A program made the translations under genes and the position numbers. From Inia geoffrensis (Eukaryota; Chordata; Mammalia; Artiodactyla; Iniidae), in NCBI GenBank assembly GCA_036417435.1, contig CM070899.1, forward strand, positions 156,493,494-156,557,493: 64,000 nucleotides of DNA. The letters are read 5' to 3'. Of the stretch, positions 13,235-25,519 are shown one piece after another. Every line of letters begins with the position of its first letter. Position 1 is the stretch's first letter. Below the pieces are notes generated by a model, which worked only from the letters and a program-made list of their open reading frames with translations, searched no databases and was not told the origin of the DNA.

Positions 13235-14515
13235 AGGATGATGAGTTGGGTGTCGTTAGCGTGGGGTCGTTCTAGTTCAGTAAGACCTAAAATTTCTAAT
13301 TCAAAGAGACCTTTGGGACTTTGCGTGAACAAGTGACTTAGCAAAAACAGAATCAAAACAATTTTAAATGTGTATCCAAGTTTAATATAAAAACTTTCCC
13401 TTGGCATATGCAAAGAAGATATAGTAGTGCCTGCTGTATGTTTTCTGGTTAGGGGTTGCTGTCTGTGCTGTGAACAGCAGCAGCTGTGACCGAGGATTCT
13501 GTCCAAGGACATCCGCATCCTGTTTGGCCCCCCATGAACCACCGTGATGTCACGTCTGCTCGTGGCCTCTTGAGCTCCACTTTGGGCTTGTTGAACTGGC
13601 TGCAGTGGACAGAGGTCATCCAGCCTCCGGCTGCATCTGGATCCTGACCTGTGACTCAGGCCCCAAGGATTCCTCTCCTCAGCCACAGGTCAGCATGGCA
13701 CGGCCTCTCTTTCTCTGAGAACAAAACCCCATGGTGCAGAAATGCCTCCCAGCTAGAGCGCTGGTACTAGGATTGCCTGACTCTAGCTACTGATCAATCT
13801 CTGCCCTCTCAGGCAGTTTTAGGCTTCTGGTCAAATGGCTACTAGATAAACCCTTCCCCCGCGCCATGTGACTCTTTCATCTCAGCATCGTTTACTAAGG
13901 CATCCTAGATGTTCGGATTCTTGAGAGGCTTGTTGTAGCAATGGCGGAGCCGGATCAAAGGCGTTGACTTTCCTTGGACTGGGCTTGCCCCTTATTGCTT
14001 TTTTCTCCTTAGGAGATACTTCTTACTGGTCCTCCCAGGTAGCCCCCGGGGTGTACTGTAGCCCTGACTGGAAATATGCACCTTTCCCTGATGGAGGTTC
14101 TTCTTGCCCATGGCCCCTTCTGCCTGCCCTGCAGCGTTCTGGGAACATCATAGCCACCTTCCTTGTGGGTGACAATCCCCATCGCTATTCCCCACCCCCT
14201 AGAAACCAGCTATGCTACTTTGAAGGTGGACATTCACCCATTATTTATAATCTCCAGGAGGTAGAGAGTATGTATGTCCTGGTCACAGACACGACTTCAG
14301 TGCCTGGCACACAAAAGGCTCATGGTAGACTCTGATGTGTAGGTTATCTACTGGAGTGAGCCCTTGCAGTCTTATGCTGGAATAATGACTATAGCAGTGG
14401 CACTGGCTAAAATCACTTTGGGTTCCATCTGCTTTCAGGTCTTTGTAATAGACTTTGCGAGACTCAAGATAATGAATGCAGTGGCTGGAGTTTGAGGCAG
14501 TGATCACGTGCGGGG
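13235..14515. other. Unassigned intergenic sequence
   Basis: Includes a 179-codon open minus-strand frame partly over the MER20 relic and a 123-codon plus-strand frame. Neither resembles a known protein. Confidence 0.45.
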
Positions 14516-14519
14516 GGAA

Positions 14520-14730
14520 AACCTCATTGATTTAACATTTACCTTGTGTGGGCCTTGTTCTAGGTGTTTTACAGACCTGACTGCATTTAATCTTTATAGC
14601 AATTCTACAAGTAGCTTTCACCGCCTGCATTTTAGAGACAAAGGAGATTCCGCGGAAGTTGTAAACACGGTCCTTGTCACAGTGTTGGTGGCGGAGTCAA
14701 GATGTGAGTTCAGGCCTGTCTAACCAGCCT
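14520..14730 (+). mobile_element. MIR SINE relic
   Basis: 'ttaacatttaccttgtgtgg', 'gttttacagacctgactgca' and 'gcggagtcaagatgtgagtt' follow the MIR order. Confidence 0.65.
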
Positions 14731-14739
14731 GTGCTCTTT

Positions 14740-15500
14740 CTCATCTGTGTTGCTGTTTCCTAGATGAAGGAGAGAGACTTGGAGCAGCTGGGGGCAGACA
14801 TGGGGTCAATGTCCCCTCAGGGTCCTCACCCCTCAACGTTGGCAGAGAAGGGGCATTTCCAAGGAAATGGTAGCTATTCCTTCTATGTAGATAAAGGGGA
14901 AGAAGAATGCTATTTTTTTTTTTAAAAAAGGAACAAATAAGACTGACGTTGAAGCCAGCAACAATGACCAAGGCCATCACCAGGCAGTCAGGGGGGAAGG
15001 TGAATCCTATGAGCGGCTTTGGGTCGGGGATAAGGGAGCTGCACGAATCCACTCTCCTCAGCTGCTTGACATAAAAGCGTGGAGGTTGGACTGCATTGCC
15101 ATTTGAAGTGGCTTATCAGTGATAACATCTTCTGCTCCTTGGTTTCAATATATATATAAGCACTACACGAAGAAAAGAATCCAAGTACACATGTTTACGG
15201 ATTCAGTCTAGATCCACGTGTCATCACCATGGTTGTCTTGTGCACTTAAGAATCTCACTTTCAGCTCTTTTTAATCTCACGTTATTAAAGGAGATATCAA
15301 GCGTAATTAGCAGCCTCTCAAAAGCACATCAGCTTTCTCATCCTTGAAGAAAGGTTGTTTAATTAATTTGAGCACACTGAGAATCGAGTTATAGAAGTAC
15401 AAGCAAACAAACCCACAAAAGAAAGATCTAAACAGTGGAAACTTCTTCAGTTTAACAGCGAACTTATCCTTTGGTATTCATAATTAAGAGCCCAAACTCT
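14740..15500. other. Unassigned; AT-rich with homeodomain-type motifs
   Basis: No gene or repeat recognised. 15290-15420 holds TAATTA-like motifs ('aagcgtaattagcagcctct', 'taattaatttgagcacac'), as often seen in conserved non-coding elements. Conservation cannot be assessed here. Confidence 0.35.
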
Positions 15501-15517
15501 TGTAGACACCATTTCTT

Positions 15518-15828
15518 TCTTTTTTTTTTTTTGGTTTCTCTTGTTTTTTTTTTTTAATTATAGTTGCTTTACAACGTTGTGTTAGTTTCTGCTGTACAAC
15601 AAAGTGGATCAACTCTCCATATGCATATATCCATTCTTTTTTGGATTTCCTTCCCACTTAGGTCACCACAGAGCACTGAGTAGAGTTCCCTGTGCTATAC
15701 AGTAGGTCCTCATTAGTTATCTGTTTTATACACAGCATCAGTGGTGTATATATGTCAATCCCAATCTCCCAATTCATCTCCCCCCACTTCGCCCCCTTGT
15801 TATCCATATGTTTGTTCTCTATGTCTGT
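15518..15828 (-). mobile_element. 5'-truncated L1 3' end (311 bp) with TSD
   Basis: Antisense L1 3' UTR ('gctttacaacgttgtgttag') preceded by two T runs (the A tail). TSD tagacaccatttctt (15503-15517) and tagaaaccatttctt (15829-15843), 14 of 15 matching. Confidence 0.9.
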
Positions 15829-15843
15829 TAGAAACCATTTCTT

Positions 15844-16050
15844 AATGACCTACTTGGTCCAAGCTCTTACTAGGCCCTTGAAATCGGTTTCCTCATCTCA
15901 TCCTCATGACAGCCCTTGCACAGGAGATGTTATTTTCCCCATTTCCTACAAGAGAGAAGTGTGGCTCAGTAATGTGCTTAAGGTCATGGAGTTAGTAAGT
16001 AAAGAATCTGGGATCTTGCAAAGTCTGTTTAGTTCCAAAGCCCAGGTGGT
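15844..16050 (+). mobile_element. MIR SINE relic
   Basis: 'ccccatttcctacaagagag', 'cagtaatgtgcttaaggtca' and 'ttagtaagtaaagaatctgg' match MIR. Confidence 0.65.
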
Positions 16051-16339
16051 CCACATTGTACTCAGCAGCCTCCCTCAAGGTCAAAACTTGGAGACGTTAA
16101 CTAGATATGTGAGTTGCACAAATTGCTTATCTCTGGGGGACCAACTTCCCCCAGTGTAAATTTGAATAACAGTCTCTGTCTCTACCCTCAAGCAGGGGTT
16201 ATGAAAATGAAAAATGGGGCAATAGGTGGAGATACGTCTTCAAAAATGGTAAGCCTACCTTATAAGTATACAGATATACTTTCATTCCATGATCAAAGAG
16301 AATTGCATTTCTCTCCACTCCATCTAAGTCTATAAGCAT

Positions 16340-16640
16340 TGCCAAGGCTTCTCAATGTATTTATTTTCTTGTTATTTCATTCAACTGGAAAACATTTCCT
16401 TAATCCTCCCTTGCTCCCTGGCAAAGCTTCTCTGTCCTTTCGGCCTGCACTCTGTGGCGTGGACACCTTCAGGAAGCCTTCCCTGACTGCCTTCTCCATT
16501 TCCTTCCCAGCCCTGGCCTCTGTCATGGCTCTTGCCACTCTCTGTCTTTCCACACATCACTAGACCCAGAGGTCCTCCAGTGCAGGGGCCGTGGTCTCGT
16601 GTCTTCTGTCCCTGTGGCAAGGAGTAGGAAGTATATTCCA
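16340..16640 (+). mobile_element. L2 LINE relic
   Basis: 'aggaagccttccctgactgc' and 'gtgcaggggccgtggtctcg' are typical of the L2 3' region. Confidence 0.65.
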
Positions 16641-16884
16641 ATGCTCCAAGGAGGTCTGTTGAACCTAACTACATGGCGTGAAACTATCAAGTCTGAGTTT
16701 CTGAGGCAGACTTCCAGACCTAAACCCAAGAAGCATCAGGGAGAAACCCCCTGTCCCAAATGAGCCCGAGTGGAGAGTGAGGCCGCAGCTCTGCTCTGCC
16801 CTCCTGCCGCTCCCACTGAGCTCACCCAGGTACGGGGGGGGGGGGGAAACCATCCTGAGGGCATTCCTGGGTTGCAGGACTTGC

Positions 16885-17100
16885 TTTTTTTTTTTTTTTT
16901 TTTTTTTTGCGGTACGCGGGCCTCTCACTGTTGTGGTCTCTCCCGTTGAGGAGCACAGGCTCCGGACGCGCGGGCTCAGCGGCCATGGCTCACGGGCCCA
17001 GCGGCTCCGCGGCATGTGGGATCTTCCCAGACCGGGGCACGAACCCGCGTCCCCTGCATCGGCAGGCAGACTCTCAACCACTGCGCCACCAGGGAAGCCC
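16885..17100 (-). mobile_element. CHR-2 SINE
   Basis: T run (16885-16908), 'gcggtacgcgggcctctcac', GC-rich body, ending 'ccaccagggaagccc'. Short TSD aggactt at 16876-16882 and again at about 17104-17110. Confidence 0.92.
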
Positions 17101-17110
17101 AGGAGGACTT

Positions 17111-17820
17111 TCATTTTTAAAACCAGGACAGTCCCAAGCCAACCATCCCTGGACCTTCAGTGCTCAAGCTTTCAGGTTGTTCATCCTAACCCCAGGCCCA
17201 AAGATGACTCTGCTTGAGGGAGGATTGGCTACTACAGCAGGGAGCCTGTCTGCTATCACAGCCAGCACACAGAGAGGCCTCCGTCTCACCATTACCGGGT
17301 AGCATGGGCACCAGAAATGAGAGCTCCAGCTGTCAGAGGCAGAGACCAGAGAGCCCGAATCCTAGAATCTTCTTAGCCAGACACTCGGATGTCTGCTCCC
17401 TGGGAAAGATCGGCTCCAGAGCTGCTGTTCCAGAGCTGGGAGGGCATCATAGAAGTTGCTCTTCATTGGGATCCAAGAACCAAGAAAGGCTTGTTTGGGG
17501 GATGATGGGCTCACAGCAGAGATGTGGACATTCTGGGCTTAGAAGGAAGAGAAGTAGATGGATGCTGGAAGAGGAACTTTGACATGTAAGAGATTTGGGG
17601 AGGGGACATTGAGAGAGAAATTCTGAGACTAGAATGATGAAAGGGACTAGCTGCTGAGTTGAGGAGAGAATTCTGAGACGAACAGGGTTGGAGAGTGGAA
17701 AGAGGTCTTGTTTAGAGCTTAATTAGCAAAACAGGAAGTCTGCGAGGGGCAGAGTCAGGGTTGAAGGGATGAAATACGATTGCAAGGGGGTGTCTAAAGG
17801 TCCAGCAGAATTATCTCCTT
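17111..17820. other. Unassigned intergenic sequence
   Basis: Purine-rich from 17500. No repeat or gene recognised. Confidence 0.45.
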
Positions 17821-17824
17821 AGAA

Positions 17825-18190
17825 CAGGGTTTCTCAACCTCAACACCACTGGTATTTTTAGGCAAGATAATTCTTTATTGTGGGAGGGTGTCCTGTCCTT
17901 GTAAAATACTCAGCAGCTTTCATGGCTTCTACCCACTAGATGCCAGCTAGCACCTGCACACTCTCATACATTTCTCCAGACATTGCAAGTGTCTCCTGGT
18001 GGAAGGGGAGAGCAAAAACACCCCTGGTTGAGGACTTCCTGGTGGTCCAGTGGTTAAGACTCTGTGCTTCCACTGCAGAGGGCACGGGTTCAATCCCTGG
18101 TTGGGGAATCAAGATCTCACATGCAGCACGGAGCGGCCCAAAAGAAAAACCAACAACAACAACAAAACACCATTGGTTGAGAATAACTGT
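17825..18190 (-). mobile_element. MER20-type DNA transposon split by a SINE
   Basis: Antisense start 'cagggtttctcaacctcaac', internal 'ctagatgccagctagcacc' and 'cattgcaagtgtctcctggt', end 'ggttgagaataactg' after the SINE at 18033-18163. Confidence 0.75.
18033..18163 (+). mobile_element. CHR-family SINE inside MER20
   Basis: 'gacttcctggtggtccagtg' to an A-rich CAA tail. TSD aaaacacccctggttgag (18015-18032) and aaaacaccattggttgag (18164-18181). Confidence 0.92.
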
Positions 18191-18194
18191 CTTA

Positions 18195-19498
18195 GATGGA
18201 TCGTGGCCACCTTCAACTTTTCCAACTCTTTGCAAGCTCTGGGTATATCACTTGCCAGTTCTGAAGAGTGGGGTGGGACATGGGCAGCCTCTTGGAAAAC
18301 ATCCTCCATAAAAGTTAATGATGGGGGCTTTCTAGCTTCTGTGCTATGCTGAGATAATTAAGGAAGGGTGTGATGGGCACCGTGACAGCGTTTCCCTGCT
18401 GGGAAGACAGTGCCATGCAGATCTGCCTAGATACTTGCTATTCTGAGCGGGTCTTGGTTCAGCCAAGGCTTTATTTACAGCTGAAGGTCCCTGGTGAGGC
18501 TTTTCGAGAGAGCATATGGGGGCTCTTCTCCGGGAGGGAGCGCGTGTCTCAGGATAAGGGTGGAGCCTACGCTGGCAGAATGGAGCAGCCGGATGACTGA
18601 CACTTGTTCTACCATGGGGCTAATTTCGGAGGCTTCCCCCTCATTGTGGATCGGGATGGAAAACCCTTTGGTCACTTTAAGCCTTTGTCCTGGTCATTCT
18701 GTTGCATCCGCTTCAGACCCTACTGGTGGGTAAGCATTTGATGTCAGTTCTTAAAACAGGATAGTGCAGAGCAGAGGACAGGAGACCCCCTTTCCTTCAT
18801 CAAAATCTGCATAAAAGTCAGCAAGAAATGCTAGAACATAAAGGAACAGACAAACAGGGATGGTTTGGAAGACAGGAAAGGTAATGGCAGCAGAGGTGGC
18901 TGTCAGAGCCCCACCTGTGTCTCTTCAGCTCTGGGCATTATGGTCTAGTAGGGCTGATTTCCATCTGCCAGTCTCTGCATCCCTCTGCCTGAGGGCTTTT
19001 GTAGATGGCAGAGCCTGGGACAAGCTGGAAGTACTCGAGAATTAGTGCCTTGCCTCAAGGAGCCCTTAACGAATGACTGAAGGCAACTGGGGTATACCCC
19101 AGCTCCCTTGCCCCTTCTGGCAATACTCTGACACAAGTATTTTACATTGGCTCTATGGTTCTGGGTTAGGATTAATATCCAGTTTTCTCCTTATCCCAGT
19201 AGGGTTTTTGCACGCTAACACACTGTTTACTGGTCACTTTTTCTCCCCTATCTCACTTCCTCCCTCCTATTACTGCATCCTGGAATCACCTCCTAAATAA
19301 ACTATCTGCACTCACACCCTCAACGTAAAGTCTGTCTTTGAGGAAACCCAAACCAGCACATGGACTGCATGCTGATAGATGAAGACCTGGTGTTTACTTG
19401 CTGCAAGGCTCTGTCTCTACGTAGACAGAAGGGTGCACAGAGATACGCAACGTCAAATGTGCTGGCACACAGCACATGTTTGGCCACGTGCAAAATTT
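18195..19498. other. Unassigned intergenic sequence
   Basis: No gene or recognised repeat. Short open frames on both strands without family similarity that I can see. Confidence 0.45.
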
Positions 19499-19516
19499 AA
19501 TTTCCTTAAGATTTTT

Positions 19517-19901
19517 TGAAGTTTTTGTTTTATGTTTTTTAAATTAATTTATTTATTTTTAAAATTTTATTTTATTTTTGGCTGTGTTGGGTCTTCGTTG
19601 CTGCTCACGGTCTGTCTCTAGTTGTGGCGAGCAGGGGCTGCTCTTCATTGCAATGCATGGGTTTCTCATTGTGGTGGCTTCTCTTGTTGTGAGGCATGGG
19701 CTCTAGGCACGCAGGCTTCAGTAGTTGTGGCACACGGGCTCAGTATTTGTGGCTCGCGGGCCCAAGAACGCAGGCTCAGTAGTTGTGGCGCATGGGCTTA
19801 GTTGCTCCGCAGCATGTGGGATCTTCCCAGATCAGGGCTGGAGCCCACATCCCCTTCATTGGCAGGTGGATTCTTAACCACTGTGCCACCAGGGAAGCCC
19901 A
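19517..19901 (-). mobile_element. CHR-1 SINE, full length
   Basis: T-rich tail, 'ttggctgtgttgggtcttcg', 'ggtggcttctcttgttgtga', ending 'ccaccagggaagccc'. TSD aatttccttaagattttt (19499-19516) and aatttccttgagtttcatt (from 19902). Confidence 0.92.
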
Positions 19902-19919
19902 AATTTCCTTGAGTTTCAT

Positions 19920-20884
19920 TTTGAGACTGGTTGGCTTGATTTCTCATAGTTAAAGCAAACATAAGCTCTAGATGGCAAAGATTTTGTGTAGATTTGTGCA
20001 TTCTTATTTGCATTGGCTTTTATGTCCAAAGACATTTTAAAGGCTCCCATTTCAGTGTAGACTGGCATACAATTCTTGCTGCTGTAGTGAAGGTTGACAT
20101 CATGGAAATGACCTAAGCCCCTGTTTAGGGGTGACAAACAGCAAGGTTGACTCTGGGTTGAATATTTATCTAGATCCCTGTGGTTGTTTTTTTTCTTAAA
20201 GAATTGTTTAGATTTAACATCAGAAACATTATTTTATGTCTCTGAGATTTGAAATTATTTTAAAGTCTTGGGTAATATTTATTAAGTCCATTGCCTTTAT
20301 TAGCTAAGAAGAAAACCTAGTTACACACCATTTGCAATACACAAGGATTAAAATTATTTAATGATCTCCCTGAGTAACTTTGTGCCAACACTAAGAAGAA
20401 CCCAGGAGAACACTGTACCTCCACTTACCCACCTCACTTCAGCTATCTCATCACTGACGGATATGGTTGGAGTTTTCAAAACAACCATAATATTTGTTAA
20501 TTAGTTTCTAATTTAAGAAATGCATGCTTGTCATAGATGTAACCTGGATCTTAGCCAAGAAGGCTGAGATTTAGAGAAAATTAGGTTAAGCTCCTAATTC
20601 CATATCCATGGGAATTCCAATGCCTGTCTCCAGATTTCTGAAAATTCCCAGGGGCATAAATTCTCAGTTACATACACCTCTAGTCTCCTGCTTTTGCTGA
20701 ACTTTTGTCCTCGTGGGCTTCTTACCTCCCATGGCTGGTCTCTTCCCTGCTCTGCACACCCAAATATGAAATTCATCTCCTGTCCCTGATATCCTGCAAA
20801 AACACACGAAGCGTTTATGTATGTGATGGACTTTATCAGATGTTCGTGAAATAGGAGTTCATGTTATACCAAAGCAAACAAGTA
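19920..20884. other. Unassigned AT-rich intergenic sequence
   Basis: No gene or recognised repeat. Confidence 0.45.
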
Positions 20885-21359
20885 CAGTAAGCCCCCTACA
20901 TACGAACCTTCAAGTTGTGAACTTTCAAAGATGCGAACTTGTTTTTGCATGTCCAGTCACATAAGTTAGTTCATGTGTCTGGTGTACATTATCACGTGCG
21001 TGCATCCTCTACAAGTGGTTGTGGTTTTGTGTACTTTACTGTCCAGTACTGTATAGAGCACAGTAGTAGAGTGTCTTTATTTCAAGCCTAGGACACCTGG
21101 AAACAAGCGTAAAACAGCTGGTACTACCGTACTTTTCAAGGTACTGTACTGTAAGATTAAAAATGTTTTCTTTACTTTTTGTGTGTTTGTTTTTTAGGTA
21201 CCATTTGTGTGAAAAGTATTTTCAACCTATTACAGTACAGTATGATATAGCCAATTGTGTTAGTTGGGTACCTAGGCTGAGTTTGCTGGACCTACGAACA
21301 AAGTGGACTTATGACTGTGCTCTCGCAGCGGAACCCGTTCGTATGTAGGGGACTTACTG
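20885..21359 (+). mobile_element. Complete non-autonomous TcMar/Tigger-like DNA transposon
   Basis: 475 bp with terminal inverted repeats: the left end is CAGTAAGCCCCCTACATACG, and the right end reversed is CAGTAAGTCCCCTACATACG, one mismatch. It is flanked by TA on both sides (20883-20884, 21360-21361). Internal GTACTGTACTGTAA-like motifs are present. No transposase is encoded. Confidence 0.88.
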
Positions 21360-21959
21360 TATAAAGATGAGGATGAGACCTACCTGTTCTTTTGGCAACT
21401 CTGCCCCAGGAAGTTTTCACTGCTACTTTTCTCCTGTAATCCTGGTGTCTTGTCACCTGCCATCATACCTGTATCTCTCCCTGCTTCTTTCTCTGCCCTC
21501 CACACCTTTGCCCCTTACTCTTAGGACAGGTTGTAGCATCACTTCCCCTCTGCCATGCCCTTCCCTGCAGGAGGATGACGTGCCCTACCCTGTAGAGTGG
21601 CGGTGTCATGTGCTTTGGCCAATGACATGTGACGCAGGTAATGCGGGTTACATCGGGCAAAAGATTTCAGAGTCAGAGCATGGTTCATCAGCTTTTTCTC
21701 CTCACACTGTTGACTGGCAAGGTTCCAGAAAGAAACTGCTCTAGAAGCCTGGATCTGGGGTACAGACAACAGGGAGCTTGTATGCTAAGTGCACTTACCA
21801 ACTCAAGGAAAATATCCATATTCTCTGGATTTTTCTTATGTGATCAGGCCATCTATGACTAAACATAATTTTTTCCCTTCATTTCTAATTCCTTTATCTT
21901 CTTATTTTAGCGATGATTTAGAATCTCCTGTGAAGTGTTGAGTAAACTGAGGGTAGCAA

Positions 21960-22637
21960 GAAACTCTGGTGCATTATCAGCCTCAGGGGAGACCTCCATA
22001 AGTGTAATGACTGCAGCAGGCTTTTTGTAGATACCTTTTATCAGATTAAGGAAATCCTCTTCTTTTCCTAGCTTTCTAAATGTTTCTAACATAAGCAGAT
22101 ACTGAATTTCACCAAATACTTTTTCTGTACATATTTGAAATGGTCATATGACCTCTCTCCTATTTCTCCATTAAAGTGGTGAATTATAATAATTAACATT
22201 AAAGCAACCGTACATTGCTAAAATAAAAATTTTCATATATCACTGGATTTGAACTGCTATATTTTATTTAGGATTTTTGCATCTATATTCATAAAGAGTT
22301 TGGCTTATATTTGATTTTTCTTGTAATGTCCTTCTCAGGTTTTCTATCACAGTTTTACTGGCCTCATGAAACGAGTTGGCCTTCTTTGGACCCAAGCTTG
22401 GAATTTTCTTTCTGTAAGTCTTCCATTTCTTTTGGTTCAGTTCGGGTGAATTGTGTTTTTCTAAGAATTTTTTCTTTTTAAATTTTTAAATTATGACCAC
22501 AAGATTCTTCAAATAACTTTTACAACTTTTTAATGTTTGTTAGATCTTTTGTGATATCTTCTTTTTTATTCCTGATATTGACCTCTGCCTTCTCTCTTTT
22601 TTTTTCTCTTGATTAGCTTTCCTTTGGGAGTAAGGGG
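21960..22637 (-). mobile_element. Ancient L1M ORF2 (reverse transcriptase region), part 1
   Basis: Antisense of L1 ORF2: 'ggatttttgcatctatattc', 'ttgtaatgtccttctcaggt', 'actggcctcatgaaacgag'. Many stops. Continues at 23165 after an interruption. Confidence 0.75.
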
Positions 22638-23164
22638 TGTATTCGTTATGTCTTGCTGCATAACAAATTACCCTAAGTCTCTGTAGCTTCAAACTATAAG
22701 CATTTATTATCTCACACAACTTGTGTGAGGGGGTGGGTCCTGGGAATGACTTAACTGGCTGTCTGGCTCAGAGTCTCCCTCGAGGTTGCAGTCAAGGTGC
22801 CGTCTGAGATTGCACTCATCTGGGAATGGACTTGAAGGGTCTCCTTCCCCGTTAGCTAAGTCACATGCTTGACGTGTCAGTGCTGGTTGTTGGCAGGCGG
22901 TTCGGATTCCTCAAGGCCTCTGTTCTTCGCCATGTGAATCTCTCTCTAGGGCTGCTGGAGTGTCTTCACAACATAGCAGGTGGCCTCCCCCAGAGATAGG
23001 GATCCAAGTGACAACAAAGTCTTGAAATCACACATCAGTTCCACTTACTCCACTCATTGGAAGAGAGTTACAAGGTACAGCCCACACGTAAAGAGAGCAG
23101 GATTAGGGTCCACTTTTGAGAAGATTGTCAGAGAATTTGTGGACACATTTAAAAGCCCCTATAG
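22638..23164. mobile_element. Interspersed repeat inserted in L1M, family uncertain (LTR-like)
   Basis: Contains 'ttgctgcataacaaattacc', 'atgtgaatctctctctaggg' and 'gagaatttgtggacacattt', a pattern I know from old mammalian LTR-type repeats. It separates two pieces of one L1M ORF2, so it is an insertion. Confidence 0.5.
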
Positions 23165-23330
23165 AAAGATATCAATTTTATTAACGTTTTCAAAGAACCA
23201 TTATTTTGCTTTGCTGATTCTCTGACAGATTTCGTCCTCTATTTCATTAATTCCTATTATTTGCTGTTTCCTCCTCTCCATATTTCACCAGTGTAAGCAA
23301 GTCCCTGCAGTGAATTCATTCCATCGGTTG
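23165..23330 (-). mobile_element. Ancient L1M ORF2, part 2
   Basis: 'ttttcaaagaaccattattt' and 'tctatttcattaattcctat' continue the antisense L1 ORF2 of the segment ending at 22637. Confidence 0.7.
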
Positions 23331-23405
23331 CTGATACAGGTCTGATACTCCTTTGAATGTTTAGAAAAAACAAAACAAATCAATTATACACCCCTCATCT
23401 CTCAC

Positions 23406-23407
<2 letters not shown>

Positions 23408-23448
<41 letters not shown>
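23408..23448. repeat. (CA)n microsatellite, uninterrupted
   Basis: About 20 perfect CA units. Confidence 0.98.
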
Positions 23449-23449
<1 letters not shown>

Positions 23450-25277
23450 TTTGTTGATTTGTTGGCAGATTCAGGAGGTTTATGAACCATGGTTCTTACA
23501 TTGGTAGAATGTGAGTTTTAAGATGCATTTTTTTCCGAAGGGATAACTTAACGGTGTTGAGTCAGCCACACTCACTCACTCATATTGCCTCCCCGTTAAC
23601 ACCAAAAGCTCAGGCTCCTGCTCCAGCTGGCCTGCCCCAGGGAGACAGCCTGTGGTCCTGGAACCAGAGTCCTCTCATTCCATAGGGGAACCAGAGGCAC
23701 GACCTTGGCAAATGAGGCTGCCATGTCAAACGTTTGGGCTGGACACCTCAGATCTTGCCAGATATTGAGCATTTTGCCCTGAATGCTACTAGCAAAATAT
23801 TCCTATAAAACGAACATTTTTCAAGGTCAGTCTGTGTCTTTAGGGGCTCAGTGCTTGGACTTCAGCCATGAGGCTCCCTTGACCAATTTCAAAGTGTAGC
23901 TTTTTGCTCTGTGTTGGAATAAATGTTCACCTTGCTATAAAACATCGGTTCTCTTTCGGGTCTAAGTAATTTCCTTTCCCTTCTGCTTGCCTATCTCCGA
24001 GGTGTTAAGAGCACGCGTGGCCAGAAGAGTGGTCTTCTGCCCAGTCTGGAAGCTTGGCCACAGGAACTGGTGTTCTTGTGGAATGAGGTCGTCTTTCAAA
24101 AGTACCAGACGGTTTTTCGTCCTTCTCACCCAAACGCGACGTTTCCTGGCAGCCACTCCACCACCAAAGTGCCAGGAAAGGGGACTACAAATGCCTCCTA
24201 AAAGTACAGGATAGGGGATGTCTCTATCAGGGAAGAAGGAAGGGGAAAGCCCACCCCTTCTGGCCTCAAAAAAACTGCGGGAGGAAGGAGGCTGTCGGAA
24301 GCAGGTGAGTAAGTAGGGAAAGAGGTGTGTTCTGACCCTCTCCCAGCTGAAGTGAGGAACCTCTCAGCTAAGCCTCCAGAGGCTTCCTCAGCTCCTGGGG
24401 CTGGGGCGGGAGGGCGAGGACAGCGTCCACTTTTTCCTGGTCCCCCTAGAAGATCACAGGGATTGATGGCGTTGGCTGGGAGGTTTACTCGGGGAGACGG
24501 GTGTTGCTGCATTGTGGTGAGGGACGCTGTAGCTGTGGGCCAGATGGCAGATCATCCTGACCAAGAACTGGCCATGGAGCACAGCTAGACCTCAGGGGAC
24601 ACGCAGTCCTAGAGAGGATTGACTTGGGCTCCAGATAGCGGGACTGCCGAGCCCAGACAGAACCAAGGAGGACAGGCTTCGGCCTCTGGTGCCAGCAGGG
24701 CTCCTGTCGATCAGGTGGACAGCGGCATCCTCATACAGACTACAGGAGCCGGAAGGGACCGTGGGACTGTGGCCTGTGTGGATCCAAGGTCTTTCTCGTC
24801 CCCTTTAGGTCACGCAGACCAGCTCTCTCGTATCAACACCTCCAGATGCCCTCTTGGAGATAAGCAAGGTGAAAAGAGATGAAAAAGTACAAAACGTTTA
24901 TCCAAAAGAAGCTGAGTTCTCTAAAGAGACTGTTTTACATTATTAGATCAGGTTGAATTTCCTTACATCAATCGCGGAAAATGAAGAAGTTATGTTTTCT
25001 TTGCAAATAGGAGTGCCACTGGTAAATTTGCAACCCTGATATGAATTGATGCACAAAGATGATAATTTTAGCGGCTAGAAGCAAGGCTACGGAGTGGGGC
25101 TGGTCTGAGCTGAGTTGTTCTTGTGTCCCGCATGGGAATCGGTGTCAGAATGAGGGGGACAAGACTGCATCTATGGAGAGTGGCTTTTCTTTTGTGGGAA
25201 AAATAATTAGCCTGGAGGTAGCTTTCATCCAGTTCTGCCCCAGGCCGATTATTATGAAGGGAATGAGTCATCTCACC
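23450..25277. other. Unassigned intergenic sequence
   Basis: No gene or repeat recognised. 24230-24880 is locally GC-rich with short open frames on both strands that show no known domain. Confidence 0.45.
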
Positions 25278-25290
25278 AAGAACACACCAG

Positions 25291-25486
25291 GGACTTCCCT
25301 GGCGGTCCAGTGGTTAAGACTCTGCCTTCCAGTGCAGGGGGTGTGGGTTCAATCCCTGGTCGGGGAGCTAAGATCCCACGTGCCTCACAGCCAAAAATAC
25401 CAAAGCATAGAACAATATTGTAACAAATTCAATAAAGAATTTTAAAATGGTCCACATCCAAAAAAAAAAAAAATCTTAAAAAAGAA
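25291..25486 (+). mobile_element. CHR-family SINE with long 3' tail
   Basis: Head 'ggacttccctggcggtccag', then a tail with 'caaattcaataaagaatttt' and 'ggtccacatcc' plus A run. TSD aagaacacaccag (25278-25290) and aagaacaccccag (25487-25499). The same tail type occurs reversed at 60701-60886. Confidence 0.92.
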
Positions 25487-25519
25487 AAGAACACCCCAGT
25501 TCCTTTCTTAGGAACTTCC

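Noticed and set aside
13147..13686. 179-codon minus-strand open frame.
   Set aside because: Part of it lies over a MER20 relic, and the rest shows no domain, no splice context and no recognised family.
24325..24882. Two adjacent 87-codon plus-strand frames in a GC-rich patch, a possible unannotated exon pair.
   Set aside because: The translations are low-complexity, without known similarity. No convincing splice sites or promoter context.
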